DNA of 64,000 bases from Ruegeria intermedia (GCF_900129345.1 NZ_FQVK01000002.1:186001-250000); one strand, 5' to 3'. Counted from the first letter of the stretch, positions 43,437 through 53,378 are shown. Notes: generated by a model not told the origin, from the letters alone. Numbers and translations: made by a program.

Positions 43437-44680
43437 TTCCAGGTATATCCACCTTTCTTCGTTCCGGTTTTCTGAAATCGGCGGCGCCCCTGCTGGCTGC
43501 GGCCCTGATCGCGGCGCTGCCGCATCAGGCCCCGGCCCAAAGCCTGTTCGCCCCCGCCATCCGGGTCAACCAGGACATCATCACCTGGTACGAGTTGGAA
43601 CAACGCCAACGGTTTCTCGAACTGCTGGGCATTCCCGGCAGTTCCGAGCCCGAGGTCCGCAAGGCCCTGATCGACGAGCGGCTGCGCAAGCAGGCCATGC
43701 GCGAAGCCGGCATTCAGCCCACGCCCGAGGACATCCAGCTGGCGATCGACGAATTCGCCGCCCGCGGCCAGTTGGCGCCCGACCAGTTCCTGAAGGCGCT
43801 GGCCGACTCGGGCGTCGACCCCGAAACCGTGCGGGACTATGTCGGCAATCAACTGGCCTGGCGCGACTATGTCAGTTCGCGCTTCATCTCGCAGGCCCGG
43901 CCCACGCCCGACGAGATCAACCGCGCCATGGGCCAGGCCGGCGGCGGCGGGCTTCAGGTCCTGCTGTCGGAAATCATCATTCCCGTCACTCCCCAGACCC
44001 TTGCCCAGGCCGAAGCGCTGGCTGAGGAGATCGCCCAGGTCAAGACCGTCGACGCCTTCTCGGCCGCGGCCACGCAATACTCGGCCGCCCCCACGCGCGA
44101 GAACGGCGGGCGCCTCGACTGGCTGAATATCTCCAATCTTCCGCCGGTCCTGCAGCCCGTGATCCTGGGCCTCAAAACCGGAGAAGTGACACCCCCGCTG
44201 ACGCTGCCGAACGCCGTCGCCCTGTTCCAGTTGCGCGGCCTGCGCGAGGTCGCAACCGGCGCGCCGCGGTACTCCAAAATCGACTACGCCGCTTATTACC
44301 TTTCTGGCGGCCTCAGCCCCGAAACCCAAAGGCGCGCGGCCGAGCTCAAGGAAACCGTGGACACCTGCGACGACCTGTACGGCATCGCCAAGGGCCAGCC
44401 CCCCGAAGTGCTCGACCGGGTCGAGGCCAGCCCGTCGGAGGTTCCGCGCGATTACGCGGTCGAACTCGCCAAGCTCGACCCGAACGAAGCGTCCACCACG
44501 CTGACCCGCAACAATGGCCAGACGCTGGTGTTCCTGATGCTGTGCGGTCGCACCCGCGACCTGGGCGAAGACACCTCGCGCCAGGACGTGGCCAATGCGC
44601 TGACCCAACAGCGGCTGCAAGCCTTTGCCGACAGCCTTCTGGAACAACTGCGCGCCGACGCCACGATCATCGAACAATGA
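43427..44680 (+). CDS. surA: Periplasmic chaperone / peptidyl-prolyl isomerase SurA
   Basis: The 417-residue protein has a signal peptide (cleavage near residue 38, PAQS), a SurA N-terminal domain (INQD-type VNQDIITWYELEQR; DERLRKQAM) and a parvulin-like segment (about 175-275). It assists folding of outer-membrane proteins such as LptD, whose gene it overlaps. Only one parvulin region is clear, against two in E. coli. Its stop overlaps the pdxA start (ATGA). Confidence 0.9.
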   Translation: MQLIPGISTFLRSGFLKSAAPLLAAALIAALPHQAPAQSLFAPAIRVNQDIITWYELEQRQRFLELLGIPGSSEPEVRKALIDERLRKQAMREAGIQPTPEDIQLAIDEFAARGQLAPDQFLKALADSGVDPETVRDYVGNQLAWRDYVSSRFISQARPTPDEINRAMGQAGGGGLQVLLSEIIIPVTPQTLAQAEALAEEIAQVKTVDAFSAAATQYSAAPTRENGGRLDWLNISNLPPVLQPVILGLKTGEVTPPLTLPNAVALFQLRGLREVATGAPRYSKIDYAAYYLSGGLSPETQRRAAELKETVDTCDDLYGIAKGQPPEVLDRVEASPSEVPRDYAVELAKLDPNEASTTLTRNNGQTLVFLMLCGRTRDLGEDTSRQDVANALTQQRLQAFADSLLEQLRADATIIEQ

Positions 44681-45642
44681 CCGCGCCCATCGCGCTCAGC
44701 TGCGGCGAACCCTCGGGCATCGGTCCCGAAATCGCCGCCAAGGCCTGGGCCGCGTTGCGCCACAACTGCCCCTTCTTCTACATCGGCGATCCCGGCCACC
44801 TGCCCGACGACATACCCATCACCGAAATCGCAGACCCCGCCCAGGTGGCTGACATCTGCGCAGAGGCGCTGCCGGTGCTGCCGCTGACCTTTCCAGCCCC
44901 GAACCTGCCCGGCCACCCCGATCCGGCCAATGCGCCCTCGGTGATCGACGCCATCGAAACCGGCGTGTCGCTGGTGCAATCGGGCGCGGCCTCGGCGCTC
45001 TGCACGGCACCGATCCACAAAAAAGCCCTGATCGACGGCGCCGATTTCGCCTATCCGGGCCATACCGAGTTTCTGGCGGCGCTGGCGGGCCGCTCCCGCG
45101 TGGTGATGATGCTGGCCAGCGAGCAACTCCGCGTGGTACCAGCCACGATCCACATCCCACTGTCGCAAGTGTCCTCGCGGCTCACGCCCGACCTGCTGCG
45201 CGACACGATCGCGATCACAGCCGACGGTCTGCGCCGCCAATTCGGCATCCCGCATCCTCGCATCGCGGTGGCCGGGCTCAACCCCCATGCCGGAGAAGGC
45301 GGCAAGATGGGCCGCGAGGAACTGGACTGGATCGCGCCCTTGCTGGCCGATCTCGCCCTCGACGGCTACAGCGTCACTGGCCCGCACCCGGCCGACACGA
45401 TGTTCCACGCCGCCGCGCGCGCCCGTTACGATGCCGCCATCGCCATGTATCACGATCAGGCGCTGATCCCGATCAAGACGCTCGATTTCGACCGCGGCGT
45501 GAACGTGACTCTGGGCCTGCCCTTCATCCGCACCTCGCCCGACCATGGCACCGCGCTCGACATCGCCGGACAGGGCATCGCCAACCCCACCAGCCTGATC
45601 GAGGCACTGAAACTCGCCCAACGCATGGCACAAAACACTTGA
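44677..45642 (+). CDS. pdxA: 4-hydroxythreonine-4-phosphate dehydrogenase
   Basis: The 321-residue enzyme oxidises 4-phosphohydroxy-L-threonine in pyridoxal phosphate synthesis. It starts CGEPSGIGPEIAAKAW, and has APIHKKAL, AGLNPHAGEGG and MYHDQALIPIK with metal-binding His residues. ATG 44677 lies in the surA stop. The order surA-pdxA-rsmA is as in E. coli. Confidence 0.95.
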   Translation: MTAPIALSCGEPSGIGPEIAAKAWAALRHNCPFFYIGDPGHLPDDIPITEIADPAQVADICAEALPVLPLTFPAPNLPGHPDPANAPSVIDAIETGVSLVQSGAASALCTAPIHKKALIDGADFAYPGHTEFLAALAGRSRVVMMLASEQLRVVPATIHIPLSQVSSRLTPDLLRDTIAITADGLRRQFGIPHPRIAVAGLNPHAGEGGKMGREELDWIAPLLADLALDGYSVTGPHPADTMFHAAARARYDAAIAMYHDQALIPIKTLDFDRGVNVTLGLPFIRTSPDHGTALDIAGQGIANPTSLIEALKLAQRMAQNT

Positions 45643-45644
45643 TC

Positions 45645-45677
45645 CTTCATCTGGCCCCAAATATCCCCGCCGGAGGC
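45645..45677. repeat. Dispersed intergenic repeat, short form
   Basis: CTTCATCTGGCC followed by CCAAATATCCCC and GCCGGAGGC. It starts three bases after the pdxA stop and shares its first 24 bases, with few changes, with the long copy at 36868. The hairpin part is reduced to GCC-GGA-GGC. Confidence 0.55.
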
Positions 45678-45726
45678 AAAAAATCTCTGGCGCACCGCCT
45701 GCACCCTGCGCCACGGTAACCGGATC

Positions 45727-46569
45727 ATGAGCGCAATCGACACCCTCCCCCCGCTGCGCAAGGTCATCGCCAAGCACCAGCTCTCGGCGCGCAAGTCGCT
45801 GGGCCAGAACTTCCTGCTCGATCTCAACCTGACGGCCAAGATCGCACGGCAGGCCGGCGACCTGAGCCAATGCGACGTGCTGGAGATCGGCCCCGGCCCC
45901 GGAGGCCTGACCCGCGGTTTGCTGGCCGAAGGTGCGCGCAAGGTGGTGGCGGTGGAAAAAGACACCCGCTGCATCGCCGCGCTTCAGGAAATCGCCGCCG
46001 CCTATCCGGGGCGGCTCGAGGTCATCAATGGCGACGCTCTCGAAATCGATCCGCTTGAACATCTGACCCCGCCCATCCGCGTGGCGGCCAATCTGCCCTA
46101 CAATGTGGGCACGGAACTGCTGGTGCGCTGGCTGACCCCGCCGGAATGGCCACCCTTCTGGCAAAGCCTGACCCTGATGTTCCAGCGCGAGGTGGCCGAA
46201 CGCATCGTGGCGCAGCCCGGCTCGAAGGCCTATGGCCGACTGGCGATACTGGCCCAATGGCGGGCCGAGGCGCGCATCGCCATGTCCCTGCCCCCCGGAG
46301 CGTTCACGCCGCCGCCCAAAGTCAGCAGCGCCGTGGTCCACCTGACCGCCCGGCCCGAACCCCGCTTTCCGGCGGATGCCGACACCCTGTCCCGCGTCGT
46401 GGCCGCTGCGTTCAATCAGCGCCGAAAGATGCTGCGCGCGGCGCTCAAGGGGTTGGCCCCCGATATCGAAGACCGTCTGACAGCCGCCGGCATCAAACCC
46501 ACCGAACGCGCCGAGCAGGTCTCGCTCGAGGCCTTCTGTGCGCTGGCACGGGAACTGCAGAAAACCTGA
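45727..46569 (+). CDS. rsmA: 16S rRNA dimethyladenosine transferase RsmA
   Basis: RsmA (KsgA) dimethylates A1518 and A1519 of 16S rRNA late in 30S assembly. The 280-residue protein has [10 protein letters not shown], the SAM loop [14 protein letters not shown], and the catalytic [12 protein letters not shown] (N-L-P-Y). It follows pdxA after 84 bases that include a repeat copy. Confidence 0.95.
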   Translation: MSAIDTLPPLRKVIAKHQLSARKSLGQNFLLDLNLTAKIARQAGDLSQCDVLEIGPGPGGLTRGLLAEGARKVVAVEKDTRCIAALQEIAAAYPGRLEVINGDALEIDPLEHLTPPIRVAANLPYNVGTELLVRWLTPPEWPPFWQSLTLMFQREVAERIVAQPGSKAYGRLAILAQWRAEARIAMSLPPGAFTPPPKVSSAVVHLTARPEPRFPADADTLSRVVAAAFNQRRKMLRAALKGLAPDIEDRLTAAGIKPTERAEQVSLEAFCALARELQKT

Positions 46570-46583
46570 CAGCCTGACAAATG

Positions 46584-46611
46584 AAAAAGCCCCGGCGCAG
46601 ATGCCCGGGGC
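46584..46611 (-). terminator. Rho-independent terminator after the DUF4167 gene
   Basis: On the minus strand a 7-bp stem (46589-46595 with 46605-46611) is followed by five T residues, 28 bases past the DUF4167 stop. It may also stop rsmA transcription from the other side, though without a T-tract. Confidence 0.75.
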
Positions 46612-46638
46612 CTGTTCATCGGTGCAGATCCAACCGGC

Positions 46639-47217
46639 CTATTCAGCCGCCTCGGGCGTATCGCCGCCCTGTGAAGGCTGCGCGGCATCGGCCGGCGCCG
46701 CCTTGGGCTTGCGGCTGCGCGGACGGCGCGCGGGCTTTTCCTTCGGCTCGGACACGTCGGCCGTACCGCCCTTGCTCTCTGGGGTTTCGACCAGCCCGGA
46801 TTCAGGCGTATCCGCGTCGCTGCCCAAATCCAACACATCCGGCTGCGGCGCTTCGGCCGGATCCGCCCGACGCGCAGCTTCGCGCTCCTGTCGCTCAGCC
46901 CGTTCCCGATCGCGCTCGGCCTGACGCTCGCGGTTCTGCCGCTCCTGCTCTTCGCGACGCGCTTCGATCTCGCGCTGCGCTTCGCTCAGCATGCGCAGAT
47001 AGTGCTCGGCATGTTGTTGAAAGTTTTCGGCAGCCACGCGGTCATTGGCCAGCTGTGCATCGCGTGCCAGCTGGTTGTACTTGTCAATGATCTGCTGCGG
47101 CGTGCCGCGCACCTTGCCCTCGGGCCCCGAACTGTCGAAAACCCGGTTAACGACGTTGCCACCAGAGGGACGATTGCGGTTGTTCTTCGCCCGCGAACGG
47201 GATTTGGAGGATCTCAT
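46639..47217 (-). CDS. DUF4167 domain protein
   Basis: The 192-residue protein has the alphaproteobacterial DUF4167 domain at its N-terminus: RNRPSGGNVVNRVFDSSGPEGKVRGTP and the following YNQLARDAQLANDRVAAENFQQHAEHYLR (outline). After that comes a long charged, Arg/Glu-rich helix and a Pro/Ala/Lys tail, probably disordered. Function unknown; basic head and tail suggest nucleic-acid binding. ATG 47217 fits the domain start. The gene follows prmC, an arrangement common in alphaproteobacteria. Confidence 0.85.
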   Translation of the reverse strand: MRSSKSRSRAKNNRNRPSGGNVVNRVFDSSGPEGKVRGTPQQIIDKYNQLARDAQLANDRVAAENFQQHAEHYLRMLSEAQREIEARREEQERQNRERQAERDRERAERQEREAARRADPAEAPQPDVLDLGSDADTPESGLVETPESKGGTADVSEPKEKPARRPRSRKPKAAPADAAQPSQGGDTPEAAE

Positions 47218-47456
47218 CTTACTGTACGTCAGCCTTGTCTTGCACTGTCGATCCACCCGTATTCTGCGCTGCTCTGTGGCCTGTGCCGTCACGGGATGTC
47301 GACTTTTTTGGGCTTGGCGTCAGGGGCGCGCCGAAGGGGCGTCAACCGCGCTGACTACTCTGAGTAAGCATGTCCTGACGGCGCAGACAAGGGGTTAATG
47401 CACCAAATGCCGGGTTTTTTACCCCGACCGGCGTAAATCGGCCTCAGAATCCGCGG

Positions 47457-48302
47457 CTAACCCGGCATTCTTGCGCCCACCACCCGGTCCCGCCCGTCCA
47501 GATCAGGAACCACACGGATATTCACCAGCCCCGCCGCGTCGAACAGGGCGCTCACTGCCTGCGCCTGGGTCGGGCCGATTTCCACCAGAATCCGCCCACC
47601 TGGCATCAGATGATCAGGGGCTCCTGCGGCAATCCGGCGATAGGCGTCCAACCCGTCCGCTTCATCCGTCAAAGCCAGGCGCGGCTCGTGCTCGCGCACT
47701 TCGGGCGACAGGCCATCCATCTCATCCAGCGCGATATAGGGCGGATTGGAAACGATCAGGTCGAAATACCCACCAATGTTCTCAAACCAGTCCGAGCGCT
47801 GGATTTCCGCCCGATCCTGCACCCCCTGGGCCACCGCGTTCGCGCTGGCCTGCAGGCAGGCGGCCTCGCTCAGATCGACGCCCAGCCCGGTTGCGCTGGT
47901 GCGTTCTGCCAGCAGGGTGATCAGGATGCAGCCCGAGCCGACGCCCAGGTCCAGCACGCGGTCGAACGGCTGGCTCAGGGCGGCTTCGATCAGCGCTTCG
48001 GTTTCCGGGCGCGGGTCCAGCACGTCGCGGCTGACGCGGAAGCGTCGGCCGTAGAATTCCCGCTCGCCCAGCAGATGGGATACCGGCACCCGGATCGCGC
48101 GCAGCGACACCAGTTGCTCATACCGTTCAGCGATCTCGGGCGAGAGCTCTTCGGGCGCGATCAGGGTCACGCGGCTGGCCTCGATCCGGGCGGCATGGGC
48201 CAGCAGAACCCGCGCGTCTCGCGCCGGGTCGTCCACACCTGCGGCCCGTAGGCGTGCGGTGGCGGCCACCATGGCCTGAGCCGCTGTCAGCGCCGCGATC
48301 AT
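47457..48302 (-). CDS. prmC: Release factor glutamine methyltransferase PrmC
   Basis: The 281-residue SAM enzyme methylates the GGQ glutamine of RF1 and RF2. It has the SAM loop [14 protein letters not shown] and the catalytic VSNPPYIAL (N-P-P-Y). Its start overlaps the stop of prfA, whose product is its substrate, so enzyme and substrate are co-translated. Confidence 0.95.
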   Translation of the reverse strand: MIAALTAAQAMVAATARLRAAGVDDPARDARVLLAHAARIEASRVTLIAPEELSPEIAERYEQLVSLRAIRVPVSHLLGEREFYGRRFRVSRDVLDPRPETEALIEAALSQPFDRVLDLGVGSGCILITLLAERTSATGLGVDLSEAACLQASANAVAQGVQDRAEIQRSDWFENIGGYFDLIVSNPPYIALDEMDGLSPEVREHEPRLALTDEADGLDAYRRIAAGAPDHLMPGGRILVEIGPTQAQAVSALFDAAGLVNIRVVPDLDGRDRVVGARMPG

Positions 48303-49372
48303 TGCGCCATCTCCGCCAACAGCCGCGCCTGATCATCGGCGGTCAGCGCGTCGATCACCTCCTCCAGATCGCCCTGCATGATCTGGTCGAGCTTGTAGAG
48401 CGTCAGGTTGATCCGGTGATCGGTCATCCGGCCCTGCGGGAAATTATAGGTACGGATGCGCTCGGATCGGTCGCCCGACCCCACCTGGCTGGCCCGGTCG
48501 GCCGAGCGTTCGCTGTCGATCCGCTGACGTTCGAGGTCATAGAGACGCGTCTTGAGCACCTGCATCGCGATCTCGCGGTTGCGGTGCTGTGATTTCTCGG
48601 AACTGGTCACCACGATCCCTGTCGGCAGGTGGGTGATCCGTACCGCCGAGTCGGTGGTGTTCACATGCTGCCCCCCCGCGCCCGAACTGCGCATCGTGTC
48701 GATGCGAATGTCATTCGGGTCGATCTGGATGTCCACGTCCTCGGCCTCGGGCAGAACCGCCACCGTCGCCGCCGAGGTGTGGATGCGCCCGCCGCTCTCG
48801 GTCTCGGGCACCCGCTGCACGCGGTGCACGCCGGATTCGTATTTCAGCCGCGCAAAGACGTTGTCGCCCTTGATATGGGCCACCACTTCCTTGATGCCGC
48901 CCAGTTCGGTCTGCTGTTCTTCGATGATCTCGAACTGCCAGCCACGCGCTTCGGCATAGCGCTGATACATCCGCAGCAGGTCGCCCGCGAAAAGCGCCGC
49001 CTCGTCGCCGCCGGTGCCGGGGCGGATCTCCAGCATCGCCGGCCGCGCATCGGCCGCGTCCTTGGGCAGCAGCGCCAGTTGCAGCGCGTGCTCCACCTCG
49101 GGGATGCGCGCCTTGAGCAGCGGGATCTCCTCCTCGGCCAGCTCTTTCATGTCGGGGTCGTCCAGCATCGCCTCGGCCTCGGCCAGATCGGCCCGCAGCT
49201 GGCGCCAGGCTGCGATCTGTTCGACCACCGGCTTGAGGTCGGAATATTCCTTGGCCAAAGCCGCGATATCGCCGCCCGAGGCGCCATCGGACATGGCCGC
49301 TTCGAGGTACTGGAATCGCTGGGTGATCTGTTCAAGACGTTCTTCGGGGATCATTGGGGCGGTGTCTATCAT
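48299..49372 (-). CDS. prfA: Peptide chain release factor 1
   Basis: RF1 reads UAA and UAG. The 357-residue protein has the codon-recognition loop PET at residues 189-191 (RVPETESGG) and the GGQ motif at 233-235 that triggers peptidyl-tRNA hydrolysis. An ATG six codons later (49354) would also fit the family length. It is divergent from the small secreted protein gene, with 44 bases between. Confidence 0.96.
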   Translation of the reverse strand: MIDTAPMIPEERLEQITQRFQYLEAAMSDGASGGDIAALAKEYSDLKPVVEQIAAWRQLRADLAEAEAMLDDPDMKELAEEEIPLLKARIPEVEHALQLALLPKDAADARPAMLEIRPGTGGDEAALFAGDLLRMYQRYAEARGWQFEIIEEQQTELGGIKEVVAHIKGDNVFARLKYESGVHRVQRVPETESGGRIHTSAATVAVLPEAEDVDIQIDPNDIRIDTMRSSGAGGQHVNTTDSAVRITHLPTGIVVTSSEKSQHRNREIAMQVLKTRLYDLERQRIDSERSADRASQVGSGDRSERIRTYNFPQGRMTDHRINLTLYKLDQIMQGDLEEVIDALTADDQARLLAEMAQ

Positions 49373-49416
49373 CCGACGGCTTTGGTCAAGGCCCCGGCTT
49401 GTGCTAAGCTGCGTCC

Positions 49417-49719
49417 ATGAAACGGATCATGGCCCTGCTGATCGTCTGCGCAACGCCCGGTCTGGCCGATGTCATCGGCCCCGGCGGCAAGGTGCAGGAT
49501 TGCTATTGCACCGACACCTCCGGCGCACGGGTCGAACTGGGCGAGATGGTCTGCCTGCAGGTCGATGGCCGCATGTTCATGGCCCAATGCCAGATGTCGC
49601 TGAACGTGCCGATGTGGCGCGAGGTGTCCGAGGGGTGCCTGTCTTCAGGACTGCAGAGCCGCCAGCCAACCGTCGACCCGGGTGCGATTGACGTCGAAAT
49701 CCCGTCGGCCAAATCGTAA
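49417..49719 (+). CDS. Small secreted cysteine-containing protein
   Basis: The 100-residue product has a signal peptide ([18 protein letters not shown], cleavage near residue 17) and five cysteines afterwards (CYC, CLQ, CQM, CLS), implying disulfides in the periplasm. No family is recognised. Its last 75 bases overlap the convergent DUF1499 gene. The ribosome site is weak (AAGCTGCG). Confidence 0.6.
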   Translation: MKRIMALLIVCATPGLADVIGPGGKVQDCYCTDTSGARVELGEMVCLQVDGRMFMAQCQMSLNVPMWREVSEGCLSSGLQSRQPTVDPGAIDVEIPSAKS

Positions 49720-50052
49720 CCGTCCATAGATGCGCAATGTGTCGCGGTCCTGCTGGGCGGTGGTATAGTCGGGAAAGCCGAACACCCGGCTGCGGGTGAC
49801 ATAGGTGATCAGGCCCTCATCCACCGATCCGGCCAGCACCGTCGTACGCGGCGTCGCCCGCGCCACCCGGTCCAGCCGCGCAAGGCCGTCCGGTCCGGTC
49901 CGCACCACGCGGATCACGCCTCCGGGCAGGTCACGGTCGGCCTCGGCCACGACCGGCACATGCCAGCGCGCGGGATCGGACGGCGCCAGCCGCACATAGA
50001 GGCCAAGCCCGACGACAGCGGCGGCGACAAACCAAACAACCATGCGTTTCAT
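49645..50052 (-). CDS. DUF1499 family protein
   Basis: The 135-residue protein has an N-terminal membrane helix (about residues 4-20) and a domain with TYVTRSRVFGFPDYTTAQ and [25 protein letters not shown] (outline), the pattern of DUF1499. It is probably anchored in the inner membrane facing the periplasm. Function unknown. It is convergent with the small secreted gene and overlaps it by 75 bases; both ends look conserved, so the overlap seems real. Confidence 0.78.
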   Translation of the reverse strand: MKRMVVWFVAAAVVGLGLYVRLAPSDPARWHVPVVAEADRDLPGGVIRVVRTGPDGLARLDRVARATPRTTVLAGSVDEGLITYVTRSRVFGFPDYTTAQQDRDTLRIYGRLRFGRRDFDVNRTRVDGWLAALQS

Positions 50053-50118
50053 TCCATTCAGACCTTCCGGCAGAACCCTAGCCGCCCGCCGGTACGGGGC
50101 AAGACCTGCCGGCGCTGC

Positions 50119-51066
50119 CTACCGCAACGTCACGCCGGGCAGGATGCACAGCAGTTCGAACAGCAGATTTGCCGCCGTCAGCGCGGTGTTGCCCGACGGA
50201 TCATAGGGTGGAGAGACCTCGACCAGATCGCAGCCCACCACGTTCATGCCCCCCAGCGCGTGGATCAGTTGCAGCGCTTGCGGCGTGGTCAGTCCGCCGA
50301 TCTCGGGCGTTCCGGTGCCGGGGGCATAGGCCGGGTCCAGACTGTCGATGTCGAACGAGATGTAGACCGGGTGGTCGCCCACCGTCTTGCGGATCTGCGC
50401 ACCGATCTCGGTCAGGTTCTGCTGCCACAGATCCCAGGCAGGAAACTGGCGGAACCCCCAGTCGCGCGCCTCGGCGAAATCGCTGGCCGCGTAGCCCGAG
50501 CCGCGGATACCGACCTGAAAGGTCTTGTCGGGCACGATCAGCCCCTCCTCATGCGCGCGGCGGAAGACCGTTCCGTGGGTCTCGCGCTCGCCGAACATCT
50601 CGTCATTGATGTCGGCATGGGCGTCCACATGCACCAGGGCAACCGGCCCGCGCCGGGCCGCGATCGCCCGCAGGATCGGCAAGGTGATCGAATGGTCACC
50701 CCCCATCGCAACGGGGGTCACCCCCTGCGCCAGAATCGCGTCATAGCTTTCCTTGATGATACGCAGGCTGTCGGCCAGCGAGAAGGTGTTGATCGCCAGA
50801 TCTCCGATATCGGCGATCTGGAGGCTGTCGAAGGGCGCGGCCAGCGTGGCCATGTTGTAGGGCCGGATCATCGCGCTTTCGGCGCGGATCTGCTTGGGGC
50901 CGAACCGGGTGCCCGAACGCCACGAGGTTCCGATATCCATCGGCACGCCCAGCACCGCCACGTCCAGCCCCGCCAGAGAATCCGCCGCAGGCAACCGCAT
51001 GAAGGTGTTGGGCCCGGAAAACCGCGCCAGATCATTGCCGCTGATGGGTTGGTTGAATTGGCTCAT
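50119..51066 (-). CDS. Ureohydrolase (agmatinase / guanidinobutyrase family)
   Basis: The 315-residue binuclear manganese enzyme has the family metal motifs GGDHS, DAHAD and SFDIDSLDP. It hydrolyses the guanidino group of agmatine or a related substrate to urea. THGTVFRRAHEEGL is the substrate-specific loop. A second, different family member lies 69 bases upstream on the same strand, so they may act on different guanidino compounds. Confidence 0.88.
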   Translation of the reverse strand: MSQFNQPISGNDLARFSGPNTFMRLPAADSLAGLDVAVLGVPMDIGTSWRSGTRFGPKQIRAESAMIRPYNMATLAAPFDSLQIADIGDLAINTFSLADSLRIIKESYDAILAQGVTPVAMGGDHSITLPILRAIAARRGPVALVHVDAHADINDEMFGERETHGTVFRRAHEEGLIVPDKTFQVGIRGSGYAASDFAEARDWGFRQFPAWDLWQQNLTEIGAQIRKTVGDHPVYISFDIDSLDPAYAPGTGTPEIGGLTTPQALQLIHALGGMNVVGCDLVEVSPPYDPSGNTALTAANLLFELLCILPGVTLR

Positions 51067-51135
51067 GGCGTGCTCGCCCCCTGTCCCGTTGCTTCACCTG
51101 ATACCGGCCATAGCAAAACCATGGCTAACCAATGG

Positions 51136-52113
51136 TTAAAGCCGCCCGTCTTTCGCCAGTTTGTTCCATCCCAGCAGGCAGATGATCTGGGTCGCCACAT
51201 GCGCCCCCGCGATCGCCGTGGCCCCCGACGTGTCAAACGGCGGAGACACCTCGACCACGTCGCCGCCCTTGATGTTGATCCCGGCGATGTCACGCAGGAT
51301 GATCTGCGCCTGGATCGAGCTGAGCCCACCCCAGACCGGGGTTCCGGTGCCGGGGGCAAAGGCCGGGTCCAGCCCGTCGATGTCAAAGCTCAGATAGACC
51401 GGGCTGTCGCCCAAAATGCCCTTGATCTTCTGCGCCACGGCGGCGGGGCCCGCTTCGTAGACCTCGCGCGCGTCGATGATGTTGACGCCCAGCGTGTCCT
51501 CGTTGGTGGTGCGGATCCCCACCTGAACCGAGCGTTTCGGGTCCACGATTCCCGACTTCACCGCCTTGTAGAACATGGTGCCGTGGTCCACCCGGCTCAT
51601 GTCGTCATCGGCCCAGGTGTCGGTATGGGCGTCGAACTGCAACAGCGACATCGGGCCGTATTTCTCGGCATAGGCTTTGAGAATGGGAAAGCTGATATAG
51701 TGATCTCCCCCCAGCGTGACCGAGGCCACATCCGCCGCCAGAATGGTGCGGATATGGTTGGTCAGCGTGTCGGGAAAGGCGGGGATGTTGGCATAATCAT
51801 AGGCCATGTCGCCATAGTCGATGATCGCCAGCTCGCTGAGCGCATCGAAGGGCCAGCCATAGGGCGCATCGGGCGATTGCAGGGCGCTGGCCTCGCGGAT
51901 CGCGCGCGGGCCCAGACGGGTGCCGGGGCGATTGGTCACCGCCTGATCGAACGGCACGCCGGTCACCGCGATATCGGCCCCGGTCAGATCCTTGGTGTAC
52001 AGCCGCCGCAGAAAGGACGTGGCCCCGCCAAAGGTGTTTTCATAGCTCAACCCCTTCAACTCGGGGTTGGTAAAGGCCTCGTCGACCTGGTTTTTTGCGT
52101 CTTCCAATGCCAT
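51136..52113 (-). CDS. speB: Agmatinase-like ureohydrolase
   Basis: The 325-residue protein has GGDHY, DAHTD and SFDIDGLDP. The Ser after GGDH is Tyr here, and VDHGTMFYKAVKSG forms the substrate loop, closer to E. coli SpeB. It would convert agmatine to putrescine and urea. An AACCAT/ATGGTT inverted repeat with TTTT after it spans the stop and may stop transcription before the second ureohydrolase gene. Confidence 0.88.
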   Translation of the reverse strand: MALEDAKNQVDEAFTNPELKGLSYENTFGGATSFLRRLYTKDLTGADIAVTGVPFDQAVTNRPGTRLGPRAIREASALQSPDAPYGWPFDALSELAIIDYGDMAYDYANIPAFPDTLTNHIRTILAADVASVTLGGDHYISFPILKAYAEKYGPMSLLQFDAHTDTWADDDMSRVDHGTMFYKAVKSGIVDPKRSVQVGIRTTNEDTLGVNIIDAREVYEAGPAAVAQKIKGILGDSPVYLSFDIDGLDPAFAPGTGTPVWGGLSSIQAQIILRDIAGINIKGGDVVEVSPPFDTSGATAIAGAHVATQIICLLGWNKLAKDGRL

Positions 52114-52148
52114 TTTGGCCCGCTTCCTCCCTGATTTTACCCGGACCG

Positions 52149-53312
52149 TCAGGTCAACGGCTGCGCCTTTTCCACGATGCGCACAAAGAACGAGGCACCC
52201 ACGGGTGCGATCTCGTCGTTGAAATTGTACTTGGGGTGGTGCAGCCCCGGCCCGTCGCCCTGCCCCAGAAACAGATAGGCGCCCGGGCGTTCCTGCAACA
52301 TGTACGAGAAATCCTCGGCCCCCATCTCGCGCCCCGAATTGGCGATCACCCGGTCGGCGCCCGCGACCTCGCGCGCGACCTCGGCGGCAAAGCCGGTTTT
52401 GTCCGCATCGTTGACCGTGGCCGGATAGCCCACGACGTAGTCCAGCGTCGCCGTGACCCCGTAGGATGCGGCCTGCCCCTGCACGATTTCTTCAAGACGG
52501 GTCATCACCATCTTCTGCACCGCCGGGTCAAAGGTGCGTACGGTGCCGTTCAGATAGGCGGTGTCGGGTATGACATTGTCCACCGTGCCGGTGTGGATCT
52601 GCGTGACCGAGACCACGAGATCGTCCAGCGCATAATGGTTGCGGCTGACGATGGTCTGGATCGCCTGGGCGATGCCGCAGGCGGCGATCACCGGATCTCG
52701 GGTTTCGTGCGGCATCGCGCCATGCCCGCCCACGCCCTTGATGTGAATGTCGAAGGTGTCGACCGCCGCCATGATCGGACCGGGCGTGGTATAGAACGCG
52801 CCCTCGGCAAAACCCGGCGCATTGTGCAGCGCATAGACCTCGCCGATTTCGAACCGGCCCAGAACACCCTCTTCGACCATGACGCCCGCGCCGCCGCCCA
52901 TCTCCTCGGCCGGCTGAAAGATCAACGCCACGCGGCCCCGGAAATGCCGCGTCTCGGCCAGGTACCGCGCCGCCCCCAACAGCATGGTGGTATGCCCGTC
53001 ATGCCCGCAGGCATGCATCTTGCCCGGCGTCTTCGAGGCATAGGCCACACCCGTCTCCTCGGTGATCGGCAGCGCATCCATGTCGGCGCGCAGCCCGATC
53101 GTGGGGCCATCGCCCTGCCCGTTGATAATGGCCACGATCCCGGTTTTCGCGATCCCCTCGTGCAACTCGTCCACGCCAAATTCGCGCAGCCGCCCGGCCA
53201 CGAAGGCGGCGGTCTGGTGGCAGTCGAACTCCAGTTCCGGGATCGTGTGCAGGTGCTGGCGCCATTCGGCCATGTCGGCGGCGTAGTCGGCGATACGGTT
53301 GACGACGGGCAT
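52149..53312 (-). CDS. M20-family amidohydrolase
   Basis: The 387-residue metalloenzyme is of the M20D type (HipO/IAA-amino acid hydrolase-like). It has LRADMDALPITEETG, the metal-binding ACGHDGHT, and YALHNAPGFAEG. It removes an N-acyl group from an amino acid or related amide. ATG 53312 has CAGGAGTCC eleven bases upstream. It lies 35 bases upstream of speB on the same strand and may be in the same transcript. Confidence 0.9.
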   Translation of the reverse strand: MPVVNRIADYAADMAEWRQHLHTIPELEFDCHQTAAFVAGRLREFGVDELHEGIAKTGIVAIINGQGDGPTIGLRADMDALPITEETGVAYASKTPGKMHACGHDGHTTMLLGAARYLAETRHFRGRVALIFQPAEEMGGGAGVMVEEGVLGRFEIGEVYALHNAPGFAEGAFYTTPGPIMAAVDTFDIHIKGVGGHGAMPHETRDPVIAACGIAQAIQTIVSRNHYALDDLVVSVTQIHTGTVDNVIPDTAYLNGTVRTFDPAVQKMVMTRLEEIVQGQAASYGVTATLDYVVGYPATVNDADKTGFAAEVAREVAGADRVIANSGREMGAEDFSYMLQERPGAYLFLGQGDGPGLHHPKYNFNDEIAPVGASFFVRIVEKAQPLT

Positions 53313-53378
53313 CGGGGGTGGACTCCTGATCCAAGCTGCGGGATGGATGCATCTGACACCGGAACAAGGGGCTTCGCA

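Noticed and set aside
43280..44677. Minus-strand open frame opposite surA
   Set aside because: The plus strand encodes SurA with signal peptide and domains, overlapping lptD and pdxA as an operon; the antisense frame has no motif.
52095..53378. Plus-strand frame leading into mazG across the amidohydrolase gene
   Set aside because: The region codes for a clear M20 enzyme on the minus strand; MazG begins at ATG 53379.
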